Positions 8,958 through 18,174 of a stretch of 64,000 nt of DNA are shown piece after piece. Within the stretch, counting starts at the first letter, position 1. The number at the start of each line of letters is the position of its first letter. The DNA lies in the NCBI GenBank assembly GCA_030433335.1, contig JAUILL010000018.1, forward strand, positions 1 through 64,000, read 5' to 3'. This DNA is from Alphaproteobacteria bacterium. Lineage in GTDB: Bacteria; Pseudomonadota; Alphaproteobacteria; Rhodobacterales; Rhodobacteraceae. Under the pieces are notes generated by a model that did not search any database, was not told the DNA's origin, and saw only the letters and a list, made by a program, of their open reading frames with translations. A program made the position numbers and the translations under genes.

Positions 8958-9559
8958 GCCTCGGCCAATTCTGCCATCTCGGCTGCGGCGATTTTGGCGA
9001 CCGACGGGCGCTCGCCGCAGCGCTTGACCCAATCCTGAATGCGCGGATTGTTCGGGATCATGTGCGACATCCAGTGGAACGGGCTGGAGCAGAGCAGATC
9101 TGCGGCTGAGAACTTATCCCCTAGCAGGTAGGGGCCTTTTTGCAGAGCGCTGTCCAGTGCGGCGATCATGTCGTCAAAGCTGCCATAGGCTTTGGCCGAT
9201 TCCGGCGTGACCTGATTTAGCATCGTCATGATGAACACCGGCTCCATGATCCCTTGGTAATAGGAGAGCCAAGTCAGATAGGCGCCGCGGCCGGGTTCGC
9301 CGACTTTGGGGGCCAGACCGGCTTCGGGGAATTTGTCGGTCAGATAGAGCATGATGGCCCCGCGTTCGCGCAGGTGTTCATCCCCATCCACCAGATAAGG
9401 CACGCGGCCTTCGGGGTGGGGGTTTGCGGGGTCCGCTGCGCCTGTGCCATCCGCGCGGCGGATCGAAACGGTTCGGACGTTGATATCTGCGCCGAGCTCC
9501 TCGATCAGGGCCAGAACAGACGAAGAGCGCGACATCGGGGCGTGGTAGAGCGTGGTCAT
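8954..9559 (-). CDS. Glutathione S-transferase
   Basis: This protein of 201 residues has an N-terminal thioredoxin-like domain (about 1-78) starting MTTLYHAPMSRSS, with the conserved cis-Pro region GRVPYLVDGDEHLRE, and an all-helical C-terminal domain. The family conjugates glutathione to electrophiles; some bacterial members act as reductases or isomerases. The ATG at 9559 has an AAAGGA site at good spacing, so the open frame further upstream is not used. It is divergent from a YafY/WYL-type regulator 74 bp away, a common arrangement in which the regulator controls the transferase. Confidence 0.9.
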   Translation of the reverse strand: MTTLYHAPMSRSSSVLALIEELGADINVRTVSIRRADGTGAADPANPHPEGRVPYLVDGDEHLRERGAIMLYLTDKFPEAGLAPKVGEPGRGAYLTWLSYYQGIMEPVFIMTMLNQVTPESAKAYGSFDDMIAALDSALQKGPYLLGDKFSAADLLCSSPFHWMSHMIPNNPRIQDWVKRCGERPSVAKIAAAEMAELAEA

Positions 9560-9633
9560 GGGTTTGTGTCCTTTCGGTTGTGATAGGACTGTTCTAGTCT
9601 GCCCCTGCTGACAATTCCTGTCAGGAGGATTCC

Positions 9634-10329
9634 ATGGCCCGAACAGATCGCCTGATGCGCCTGATGGACGCTTTGCGCCGCACCGCTGGGCCTGTGACCG
9701 CACAGGTGCTGGCGACAGAGACGGGGGTTTCTTTGCGTCAACTCTATCGGGACATTGCAACCCTGCGCGCGGGCGGGGCCTTGATCGATGGCGAGGCGGG
9801 GCTCGGCTACACCCTGACCGAGGACACCGCCTTGCCACCGCAGAGCTTTAGCCAGCTGGAGATCGAGGCGCTGGTGCTGGCGCTTTCAGGCCTTGATCAA
9901 CTGGCGGACCCGGCGCTGACGCGGGCAGGACAGGACGCTATGGCGCGGATCATCGCAACACTGCCCGACCGGCAGGCGCGTCAGGCGATGAACACCGCTT
10001 TGCGTAGCTTTCGCCGGCCCGACGACCGCCCGCCCGTGACCATCGACATGGATCTGATGCGCCAAGCCATTTGGGACGAGCACAGCGTCACCTTTCGCTA
10101 CACAGATCTGAAGGGCCGCGTCACCGAGCGCGAGGTCTGGCCGCTGGCCATGTCCTATGGCGAAGGCAACCTGATGCTGCTAGGCCATTGCAGGACGCGG
10201 CTGGACTACCGGATGTTCCACGTCTCGCAGATCGAAGACCTCGCGCGCGGGACAGAGAGCTTTCGCCCGAAACGCGTTGCTTTGGTGCGCGAATTTGCGC
10301 AAACGCGGCCCGCGCCGGATCGGCGTTGA
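9634..10329 (+). CDS. YafY-family transcriptional regulator (HTH plus WYL domain)
   Basis: This protein of 231 residues has an N-terminal helix-turn-helix (about 8-60; RLMRLMDALRR...TGVSLRQLYRDIATLRA) of the HTH_11 type. The C-terminal WYL-type ligand domain (about 140-225) includes SVTFRYTDLKGRVTEREVWP and a DYRMFHVSQI stretch. WYL domains sense small ligands or nucleic acids. The start has a strong CAGGAGG site. It faces away from the glutathione S-transferase gene and probably regulates that gene and itself through the 74-bp gap. Confidence 0.9.
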   Translation: MARTDRLMRLMDALRRTAGPVTAQVLATETGVSLRQLYRDIATLRAGGALIDGEAGLGYTLTEDTALPPQSFSQLEIEALVLALSGLDQLADPALTRAGQDAMARIIATLPDRQARQAMNTALRSFRRPDDRPPVTIDMDLMRQAIWDEHSVTFRYTDLKGRVTEREVWPLAMSYGEGNLMLLGHCRTRLDYRMFHVSQIEDLARGTESFRPKRVALVREFAQTRPAPDRR

Positions 10330-10432
10330 TCACAACCTCGTGTAATTCCATGCACAGTCTCGCACCTGCGGGGGGCGAGGCGTAATCACATCGAGTGGGC
10401 TCCGTTTGGTCCGCTCTGTTGGGGTGCAAGCG

Positions 10433-11872
10433 ATGCACTTTGTCATATTTGTCAACGGCGCTGTGCTCATCTTTTTCGGTGGCGCCATGGCGCTGGATGC
10501 GCTTGTCTTTCACGCGACATACCGGATTTTCCTGATTGGCGCATTGCTGACGGCTTTTGGCGGCGCGTTGCTGACGATTGTCTCTCATCGTCCGCAGATG
10601 AAGATGGAGCGGTTGGATGCCTTTGTAATGACCTCCTCGGTGTGGATGACCGCGGCGATTGCAGGGGCGGTGCCGCTGTTTTTGTGGGGCATGACCCCCG
10701 CCGATGCATTCTTCGAGGCTATGTCAGGGATCACCACCACCGGCTCGACCGTGATGAGCGGGCTCGACCGCACCCCGCGCGGGATCATCTTCTGGCGTGC
10801 ATTGTTGCAAGCAGTCGGAGGTGTTGGCTTCGTTGTGACAGCGATCGCTGTTTTACCGGTGCTCAAGGTCGGGGGAATGCAGCTCTTCCGCACAGAAAGC
10901 TCTGACAAAGGCGACAAAGAGCTGCGCAACGCCGCTGTCTTCGCCTCGGCGACGTTGCAGGTGTATCTGGGCCTGATCGCGGTTTGCGCATTGGTCTATC
11001 TGGCAGGCGGGATGAATACGTTCGACGCAGTGACCCATGCCATGACAACGCTTTCGACAGGGGGCTATTCCGGCTATGACGCGTCCTTCGGCCATTTCCA
11101 GAGCCCGTTTCTGCAGTGGGCCTGCACTGGGTTCATGGTCCTCGGTGCGCTGCCCTTTGCGTGGTATATCCGCATGATCAACCGCGGTGTGTTCTACAGC
11201 GAGCAGGTGGCCGCGATGCTTTGGTGTCTTGCTGTTGTGATCCTGATCCTGTCCGCTTGGCTGACCGCGACCTCCCATCTCGCGCCGCTCGACGCCCTGC
11301 GGATGGTGGCATTTAACGTGGTTTCGGTCGTCACAACCACGGGCTACGCGACCACGGATTACACCCTCTGGGGGCCGTTCTTTGTCATGGCGTTTTTCTT
11401 CCTGACGGCGGTTGGCGGGTGTACCGGATCTACCTCAGGCGGCGGCAAGGCGATGCGCTGGCTTCTGGCTTGGCGCGCTGTGGCCTCCAAGATCGCGAAT
11501 TTGCAGTCTAGGAACCGTGTCACTCGCATCAGGTTCCGCGGGCAACCCGTTGAAGAAGATGTTTTAAACGGTGTTGTGGTGTTTCTCGTGTTCTACTTCG
11601 CGACCTTCCTTGCGTTGACCATCGTGCTCGCGCTTTTGGGGTTGGATTTAGAGACGGCGACCAGTGGGGCCTTGACCGCCTTGGCCAATGTGGGACCGGG
11701 TGTGGGCAAGGTGATCGGTCCCGCTGGTAACTTCTCTGGACTGAGTGACGCGGTGAAGTCCGTTCTGGCCTTCGGGATGTACTTGGGACGGCTCGAAATG
11801 CTGACGGTTCTGGTGCTGTTCACCCCTGTCTTCTGGCGTGAATACATGGTGCCCGCTTGGCCCATGCGCTAA
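10433..11872 (+). CDS. trkH: TrkH-family potassium uptake protein
   Basis: This membrane protein of 479 residues has the repeated M1-P-M2 architecture of TrkH/KtrB. Selectivity-filter-like segments are visible as SGITTTGSTVM, TTLSTGGYSGYD, VVTTTGYATTDY and ALTALANVGPGVG, each supplying a filter glycine. It forms the K+ pore and normally needs the cytosolic TrkA subunit, which is not in this window. I prefer ATG 10433 to in-frame TTG 10406 and GTG 10424 because the first hydrophobic segment starts immediately after it; ribosome sites are weak for all. Confidence 0.93.
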   Translation: MHFVIFVNGAVLIFFGGAMALDALVFHATYRIFLIGALLTAFGGALLTIVSHRPQMKMERLDAFVMTSSVWMTAAIAGAVPLFLWGMTPADAFFEAMSGITTTGSTVMSGLDRTPRGIIFWRALLQAVGGVGFVVTAIAVLPVLKVGGMQLFRTESSDKGDKELRNAAVFASATLQVYLGLIAVCALVYLAGGMNTFDAVTHAMTTLSTGGYSGYDASFGHFQSPFLQWACTGFMVLGALPFAWYIRMINRGVFYSEQVAAMLWCLAVVILILSAWLTATSHLAPLDALRMVAFNVVSVVTTTGYATTDYTLWGPFFVMAFFFLTAVGGCTGSTSGGGKAMRWLLAWRAVASKIANLQSRNRVTRIRFRGQPVEEDVLNGVVVFLVFYFATFLALTIVLALLGLDLETATSGALTALANVGPGVGKVIGPAGNFSGLSDAVKSVLAFGMYLGRLEMLTVLVLFTPVFWREYMVPAWPMR

Positions 11873-12142
11873 TCGCCGGCGCAGGTTTCCATTTACAGAC
11901 CCAGCGGCACAGGCGTATCTTATGCCAGACTGCCGCACCCGCTGCGTTGGTCAGGTGCCTGCACATCGTGCCCGCACCAAAGGAGGAGAGGATCAATGAC
12001 ACCGACCGGATGGCGCAGATGGGGCGCGCCGCTAGCCCCGTCCCAGAATGATTTGTCTGGAATCCGTTACCGGTACCGAGATGACCGAGCCTCTTCTGAT
12101 ACTGGACCAGATACTGACAAGATTTCCGAACAAGGACTAGAT

Positions 12143-12895
12143 ATGACAGCAAAAGTCGCTTTGGTGACTGGGGCAGCCCGCGGGATCGGGCTGGCTACAA
12201 CGCATCTCTTTATCGAACAGGGCTGGCATGTCGCGATGATTGACCGCGACGGCGACGAACTCGCCACTGCCGCTGCAGGGATCACGGACGCCGCGCCCTT
12301 TGTCTACGATGTGTCCCAGCCCGAACAGGTGGATGCCATGGTCGCAGCTGTGCTAGAGGCCTATGGCCGCATCGACGCGGTGGTGAACAACGCGGGCGTT
12401 GCCGAATTCGGCCCGATTGAGCAGACTGACTTTGCCATGTGGCGGCGGGTGATGGAGACGAACCTTGACGGCGTCTTCCTTGTGTCGCAGGCCTGCATTC
12501 CCGCGCTCAAGGAAACCAAGGGCGCGTTCCTGAACATTGCGTCCATCTCTGGCCTGCGCGCGTCTACCCTGCGTGTGGCCTATGGCACCTCCAAAGCGGC
12601 GGTGATCCAGCTGACGAAACAGCAGGCCGCCGAACTCGGAGAATACGGCATCCGCGCCAATTGTGTTTGTCCGGGCCCCGTGCGCACCAAACTGGCCATG
12701 GCCGTCCATTCCCAAGAGATCATCGACGCCTATCACGATGCGATCCCTCTGAACCGCTACGGATCAGAGCGCGAGATCGCCGAAGTGATCGTCTTTCTGT
12801 GCTCCGAGCGTGCCAGCTATGTGACGGGGCAGGTGGTCGCCTCTGACGGGGGCTTTGACAGCACCGGTGTCGGTCTGCCCGCCCTGCGCAAATAA
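12143..12895 (+). CDS. Short-chain dehydrogenase/reductase
   Basis: This classical SDR has 250 residues. The Rossmann motif TGAARGIG lies at 9-16, NNAG follows the fourth strand, and the catalytic residues are Ser134, Tyr147 and Lys151 (YGTSK). The C-terminal SDGGFDSTG segment is typical. It oxidises or reduces an alcohol/keto substrate with NAD(P); the substrate is not readable. ATG 12143 has AAGGA at good spacing and begins at the usual family N-terminus. An in-frame ATG at 11996 with a much stronger AGGAGGAGAGG site would add 49 residues of low-complexity sequence. The next gene, an EamA transporter, is 54 bp downstream on the same strand. Confidence 0.93.
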   Translation: MTAKVALVTGAARGIGLATTHLFIEQGWHVAMIDRDGDELATAAAGITDAAPFVYDVSQPEQVDAMVAAVLEAYGRIDAVVNNAGVAEFGPIEQTDFAMWRRVMETNLDGVFLVSQACIPALKETKGAFLNIASISGLRASTLRVAYGTSKAAVIQLTKQQAAELGEYGIRANCVCPGPVRTKLAMAVHSQEIIDAYHDAIPLNRYGSEREIAEVIVFLCSERASYVTGQVVASDGGFDSTGVGLPALRK

Positions 12896-12949
12896 AGCCT
12901 ACAGCGTGGCCATCTTGGCCGCGCCAGTCTCCATTTCAAACAGGTCTCG

Positions 12950-13834
12950 ATGACACAGTTTTCCGCGCCCTCGAATGTCAAAGGGATCGCCCTCATGACG
13001 CTCGGGATGTTCAGCTTTGGCTCTGCTGACACGATCGCCAAGTTCATGACAGACGGCTACCACCCCATGCAGATCGCGGGCATTCGCCAGTCAGGTCTGC
13101 TGGTCGGGGTTTTGCTGTTTGTCCTGCTGACCCGCACGAACCCCTTGCGCACGAAAAAGCCCAAGATGCAGCTGTTTCGTGGGCTCTGTGCGACCCTATC
13201 CGGCGTGCTATTTGTCTTTGGCCTGCGGTATATTCCGCTGACCGATGCCAGTTCCATCGCCTTCGTCGCGCCATTCTTTGTGACGATCCTAGGCGCGGTG
13301 TTTCTGGGCGAATATGTGGGCATTCGGCGGATCGTGGCGATCACATTGGGCTTTGTTGGCACGCTTGTGATTATCAGGCCAGGGTTTGACAGCTTCCATC
13401 CCGCTTATCTCATCGTCGTGGTCTCGGCGTTTTTGTTTGCCACACGGCAGGTCGTGTCGCGATCGCTGGCCGGGGTGGACAATACAGTAACCACGGTGGC
13501 CTTTACCGCGATCACGAGCGTTTTCCTGTTGGCGCTCGTGCAGCCCTTTGTCTGGCAGCCCGTCGCCAGAGAAGACATCTTGCTGTTCGCCATCTACGCC
13601 GCCTGCAGCGGGTTCGGCGAGTTTCTGGTGATCAAGGCGCTCGAGATCGCCCAAGCGGTCGTCGTCGCGCCCTTGCAGTACACCATGATCTTCTGGACCA
13701 CAGGATACGGCTACCTGATTTTCGGCAACATTCCGGACATTTACACAGTGATCGGGGCTTCAATCATCGTCGCGTCCGGCCTTTACACCCTGCGCCGGAC
13801 CAAACCGCGCGTGACCCGCGTAGGGCCGTTCTGA
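12950..13834 (+). CDS. EamA/DMT-family transporter
   Basis: This membrane protein of 294 residues has about ten hydrophobic segments arranged as two EamA repeats (about 10-145 and 155-290), the usual drug/metabolite transporter size. The family exports amino acids, nucleobases or other metabolites; the substrate cannot be inferred. It follows the SDR gene with a short gap and may share its transcript. The RTRP-type charged C-terminus is cytoplasmic. Confidence 0.9.
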   Translation: MTQFSAPSNVKGIALMTLGMFSFGSADTIAKFMTDGYHPMQIAGIRQSGLLVGVLLFVLLTRTNPLRTKKPKMQLFRGLCATLSGVLFVFGLRYIPLTDASSIAFVAPFFVTILGAVFLGEYVGIRRIVAITLGFVGTLVIIRPGFDSFHPAYLIVVVSAFLFATRQVVSRSLAGVDNTVTTVAFTAITSVFLLALVQPFVWQPVAREDILLFAIYAACSGFGEFLVIKALEIAQAVVVAPLQYTMIFWTTGYGYLIFGNIPDIYTVIGASIIVASGLYTLRRTKPRVTRVGPF

Positions 13835-13848
13835 ATAACGCCTCTGCC

Positions 13849-13862
13849 TTGCGCCAGATCAA
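13849..13862. promoter_or_regulatory. Possible FNR/CRP-family box upstream of the RND operon
   Basis: TTGCG-CCAG-ATCAA matches the FNR consensus TTGAT-N4-ATCAA at eight of ten conserved positions, 57 bp before the RND adaptor start. Rhodobacteraceae have several FNR-like regulators (FnrL, Dnr, Nnr) with TTGCG-type half sites. This is a visual match only. Confidence 0.35.
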
Positions 13863-13918
13863 GGAAATCCCCGCGCTATGCATTCAAAATAAGGAATGTA
13901 ATCGATTCTGGTGATGTT

Positions 13919-14887
13919 ATGCGCGCGATATTCTTGTCTTTGGTTGTGGCCTCTGTCGGGGCCATGAGCCATGCCGAAACCTTGACCGTGACACCAACCG
14001 CGGTCACCGAATGGAAATCCGTCTTTGGCCAGATCGAAACCCGGGACCGCGTGCCAGCGCGCGCCCGCATCAGCGGAACGCTCGAGGAATTGGACGTCTC
14101 CGAAGGGGATCGCGTGAAGGCAGGACAACTGCTCGCGCGGATATCGGACACCAAGATCGATTTCCAGATATCGGCCTTGGATGCTCGGCTTGAGGCGCTG
14201 AATGCCCGCCTTGGCACGGCCCAGACCGACCTGACGCGGGGCGAGGCGCTCAAAGAGCGTGGCGTGATTTCGAACCAGCGATACGACGAATTGCAAACCG
14301 CTGTGGACGTGCTGAAGGGCGAAATTTCGGCTATCGGTGCGGAACGCTTGGTGCTGGAGCGTCAGATCGAAGAGGGGCAGGTCTTGGCCCCCGAGGATGG
14401 CGTTGTACTGGATGTGCCGGTCTCTCGTGGCTCGGTGATTAACCCCGGCGAGAGTGTCGCCGTGATTGGCGGCGGCGGCACCTATTTGCGTCTCTCGATC
14501 CCCGAACGCCACGCCGAGGCGCTGCACACCGGCGACACCATCGAGATTGACGGGGACGGCGCGATTACAGGCACCTTGGCCAAGGTCTATCCTTTGATTG
14601 AGGGTGGACGGGTCGAGGCTGACGTTGATGTTCAGGGGCTGGACGCCCGTTTCGTAGGCCGCCGCGTGCAGGTGCGCTTGCCGGTTGCGGAACGTCAGGC
14701 CTTGCTGGTCCCGCCAGCCGCGCTGCACCAAGAGGCCGGACTGGACTTCGTGACCATCGAAACCGCCCACGGACCCGTGGCCCAAGTCGTGATCCCCGGC
14801 GACACCGTGGGGCAGGGCGATACTGCGCTGGTGGAAATCGTCACCGGCCTGAGCGCGGGCGCCAAAGTGGTGATCGATCATGAGTAA
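13919..14887 (+). CDS. RND efflux periplasmic adaptor (membrane fusion protein)
   Basis: This periplasmic adaptor has 322 residues and a Sec signal peptide (about 1-21, ending SHAE). A lipoyl-like/hairpin arrangement follows: a biotinyl-lipoyl half at about 40-80 (ARISGTLEELDVSEGDRVKAGQLLARI), a short coiled coil at about 80-145, the second lipoyl half at about 150-180, then beta-barrel domains. It links the inner-membrane pump to an outer-membrane channel. Its last 8 bp overlap the start of the RND permease, indicating translational coupling. No outer-membrane factor gene is adjacent. Confidence 0.92.
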   Translation: MRAIFLSLVVASVGAMSHAETLTVTPTAVTEWKSVFGQIETRDRVPARARISGTLEELDVSEGDRVKAGQLLARISDTKIDFQISALDARLEALNARLGTAQTDLTRGEALKERGVISNQRYDELQTAVDVLKGEISAIGAERLVLERQIEEGQVLAPEDGVVLDVPVSRGSVINPGESVAVIGGGGTYLRLSIPERHAEALHTGDTIEIDGDGAITGTLAKVYPLIEGGRVEADVDVQGLDARFVGRRVQVRLPVAERQALLVPPAALHQEAGLDFVTIETAHGPVAQVVIPGDTVGQGDTALVEIVTGLSAGAKVVIDHE

Positions 14888-17800
14888 CGAACACATCCCC
14901 TCTGGCGCATTGGGGATCGCGGGGCGTCTGACCCGCGCCTTCCTGAACTCGCCCCTGACGCCGCTTTTGCTCATGGCCTCGCTCGCCGTGGGCCTGATAG
15001 CGATGATGAGCCTGCCGCGCGAAGAAGAGCCGCAGATTTCCGTGCCCTTGGTCGATATCTTTGTCGATGCCAGCGGGTTGCGGGCCGAAGATGCGTTGAA
15101 GTTGATCACCGAACCCCTTGAAACCATTGTCAAAGGGATTGATCAGGTCGAACACGTCTATTCGGACACCCGCGACGACAGCGTCATGGTGACCGCCCGT
15201 TTCGACGTGGGCGTCTCGGCGGATACCGCGATCCTGCGGGTGCGTGACCGCATTCTGGCGAACATGGATCGAATCCCCGTGGGCATCCCCCAGCCGCTGG
15301 TCGTGGGGCGCGGGATCAACGACGTGGCCATCGTCTCGCTGACCTTCAGCCCGACCGAAGGCTTCCCTGATGTCACCTCCGCCGACCTGACCCGCATCGC
15401 GCAAGAGGTCGAGGTGCGCCTGTCCACCATCGAAAACGTCGGCCTGACCTACCTGATCGGCGGCACTGAGGAGGCTCTGCGCGTCGCCCCGATCCCCGAA
15501 AAGCTGTCCCTTTATGGCGTGACCCTCCAGCAATTGGTCGCCAAAGTCCAAGGGGCGAACTCGGCCGCGCCCGGTGGTCTGGTCCGTGATGCGGGCCAGC
15601 AGGTCAGCCTGATCATCGGCCAGACCCTGACCACGCCGGACGAGATCGGCAATCTGGAACTGACCGCCCGCGATGGTCGCACAGTCTATGTCCGCGATGT
15701 TGCCGATGTGGGTTTTGTCAGCGGGTTGGATGATAAATACGTCAGCACCCAGCGCCGCGCCGAGGATGGCACCATTGTTGAAGCCCCCACCGTGACCTTG
15801 GCCCTGGCCAAGCGGGCAGGGGCCAATGCCGTCACCGTAGCCGAGGAAATCCTGCACTCGGTCGAAGAGATGGAAGGCACCCTGATCCCCCATTCCGTGC
15901 AGGTCGAAATCACCCGCGACTACGGCGAAACGGCGGATGAAAAGGCGAACGAGCTGATCTTCCACCTCGCTCTGGCGACCGTGTCCATCGTCGCGCTGGT
16001 CCTGTTCACCATCGGTTGGCGCGAGGCGATTGTGGTCGCCATCGTGATCCCCGTGACGATCCTGCTAACCATGTTCGCGGCCTATATCATGGGCTACACC
16101 CTGAACCGCGTGTCCCTGTTCGCACTGATCTTCTCGATCGGGATTCTGGTGGATGACGCCATCGTGGTGATCGAGAATATCGCCCGCCACTGGGGCCTCC
16201 AGCGCGAAGGTCAGACCCGTTTCGGCGCGACCGTCGCCGCCGTGGCCGAGGTCGGAAACCCCACCATCGTCGCGACCCTGACCGTGGTGATGGCGCTGCT
16301 GCCGATGCTTTTTGTGTCCGGCCTGATGGGCCCCTACATGAGCCCAATCCCCGCCAATGCCTCGGCCGCGATGATCTTTTCGTTCTTTGTGGCGGTGATG
16401 ATCACCCCCTGGCTGATGTACAAGATCGCAGGCCGCGCGACACTGCACCACGATGATCACGGCACCCCCGGTGGCCGTATGGGCCGCATGTATGCCCGTG
16501 TGGCTCGTCCGCTGCTGGCGGGCAAGGGGCGCAGCGCACTGTTCCTGCTGATCGTGGCGGTGCTGTCCTTTGGCTCGCTCTCGCTGCTCTATACCAAAGA
16601 CGTGACGGTCAAACTGCTGCCCTTTGACAACAAATCCGAGCTAGCGGTGATGATCGACCTGCCCGAAGGCGCCTCGGTCGAGGCAACGGACGGCATTGCC
16701 CGCCAAGTGGCCCGCATCGCGCTGGATCTGCCCGAAGTGGTCAGCACCCAGACCCACGCGGGCACGGCCTCGGCGTTCAATTTCAACGGGCTCGTGCGTC
16801 ATTACTACCTGCGCCAGAACCCCGAGATGGGCGAGGTGCAGCTGAACCTGTTGCCCAAGACCGACCGCGACCGCGCCAGCCATGACATCGCACTGGACCT
16901 ACGGGATCGACTGGCCGCTCTGGACCTGCCGCAAGGGACCGTCCTGAAAACGGTCGAACCGCCGCCCGGCCCGCCGGTGATCGCGACCCTTCTCGCTGAA
17001 ATCTACGGCCCCGATGGCGACACCCGCCGCGCCGTGGCCGAGAAGGTCCGCGCTGCCTTCGAAGAGGTTCCGTTCATCGTGGACACTGACGACAACTACG
17101 GCATTCAAGCCCGCCGCCTGCGAGCCGAGCTGAAGCCCTCCGACCTTGAATTCTATAACGTCCAAGAGGCGGATGCCCTGCAAACCCTGCAACTGCTGAA
17201 CGGCTCTAGCACCGTGGGCTATTCCCATCGGGGCGAGGGCCGCGCGCCGATCCCGATCATCGTGACCCGCGACCGGGGCGACCGTGTGATGGATGCCGAA
17301 GCCCTGTCCACGCCCGTTCCCGCCAACGCCTTGCCCGGAGGGCGCGGTGTGGTCGAGCTGGGGGATGTGGTGGCCCTGACCGAGGAAAACGCGTCCTTCC
17401 CCATCTTCCGCCACAACGGGCAAGAGGCGGTGATGGTCATGGCCGAACTCGCCGGTGATTATGAGGCGCCGCTCTACGGGATGCTCGCCGCGGCTGACAA
17501 ACTGGACGCGATGGACTGGCCCGAGGGCATGAAGCCCCAGATCAGCCTGAACGGTCAGCCCAACAACCCCGACACGCCGGTCCTGCTGTGGGATGGCGAG
17601 TGGGAGGTCACTTGGGTCACCTTCCGCGACATGGGCGCAGCGTTTGGCGTGGCACTGTTGGGGATATACATCCTCGTGGTCGCGCAATTCGGTAGTTTCC
17701 GTCTGCCGCTGGTGATCCTGACGCCGGTGCCGCTGACCTTCCTCGGGATCATGCTGGGGCACTGGTTGTTCGGTGCGCCGTTCTCGGCGACCTCGATGAT

Positions 17801-18092
17801 CGGGTTTATCGCCCTCGCGGGGATCATAGTGCGCAACTCGATCCTGCTGGTGGACTTCATCCGCCACGCGGACCCCGAGGGCAAAGTCACCGTCGATGTG
17901 CTGATCGAGGCTGGCGCGACCCGCTTTAAACCGATCCTCTTGACCGCTCTGGCGGCGATGATCGGGGCGGCGGTGATCCTTGTGGACCCGATCTTCCAAG
18001 GGCTGGCGATCTCGCTCTTGTTCGGGCTGCTGTCGTCGACCGCGCTGACGGTTCTGGTGATCCCTGCGATTTATCGCATCGCCAAGACCTGA
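14880..18092 (+). CDS. RND-family efflux permease
   Basis: This inner-membrane proton-driven pump has 1070 residues, with the AcrB-like layout: TM1 near 15-40, a large periplasmic loop, a TM2-6 block (about 360-520), TM7 near 550, a second periplasmic loop, and a TM8-12 block (about 915-1065). The conserved GILVDDAIVVIENI segment of TM4 carries the paired Asp residues of proton relay. Substrate range is unknown; the short adaptor and the absence of an outer-membrane factor resemble MexF/CzcA-neutral, HAE1-like pumps of alphaproteobacteria. It overlaps the adaptor gene by 8 bp. Confidence 0.94.
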   Translation: MSNEHIPSGALGIAGRLTRAFLNSPLTPLLLMASLAVGLIAMMSLPREEEPQISVPLVDIFVDASGLRAEDALKLITEPLETIVKGIDQVEHVYSDTRDDSVMVTARFDVGVSADTAILRVRDRILANMDRIPVGIPQPLVVGRGINDVAIVSLTFSPTEGFPDVTSADLTRIAQEVEVRLSTIENVGLTYLIGGTEEALRVAPIPEKLSLYGVTLQQLVAKVQGANSAAPGGLVRDAGQQVSLIIGQTLTTPDEIGNLELTARDGRTVYVRDVADVGFVSGLDDKYVSTQRRAEDGTIVEAPTVTLALAKRAGANAVTVAEEILHSVEEMEGTLIPHSVQVEITRDYGETADEKANELIFHLALATVSIVALVLFTIGWREAIVVAIVIPVTILLTMFAAYIMGYTLNRVSLFALIFSIGILVDDAIVVIENIARHWGLQREGQTRFGATVAAVAEVGNPTIVATLTVVMALLPMLFVSGLMGPYMSPIPANASAAMIFSFFVAVMITPWLMYKIAGRATLHHDDHGTPGGRMGRMYARVARPLLAGKGRSALFLLIVAVLSFGSLSLLYTKDVTVKLLPFDNKSELAVMIDLPEGASVEATDGIARQVARIALDLPEVVSTQTHAGTASAFNFNGLVRHYYLRQNPEMGEVQLNLLPKTDRDRASHDIALDLRDRLAALDLPQGTVLKTVEPPPGPPVIATLLAEIYGPDGDTRRAVAEKVRAAFEEVPFIVDTDDNYGIQARRLRAELKPSDLEFYNVQEADALQTLQLLNGSSTVGYSHRGEGRAPIPIIVTRDRGDRVMDAEALSTPVPANALPGGRGVVELGDVVALTEENASFPIFRHNGQEAVMVMAELAGDYEAPLYGMLAAADKLDAMDWPEGMKPQISLNGQPNNPDTPVLLWDGEWEVTWVTFRDMGAAFGVALLGIYILVVAQFGSFRLPLVILTPVPLTFLGIMLGHWLFGAPFSATSMIGFIALAGIIVRNSILLVDFIRHADPEGKVTVDVLIEAGATRFKPILLTALAAMIGAAVILVDPIFQGLAISLLFGLLSSTALTVLVIPAIYRIAKT

Positions 18093-18174
18093 GGCCGAAT
18101 AAATACTTGCAGGGGGCAGGGGCCGGATGGGACCTTGCCCCTGACGTCAACGGTTTATACCGAAAGGCCGCCCC

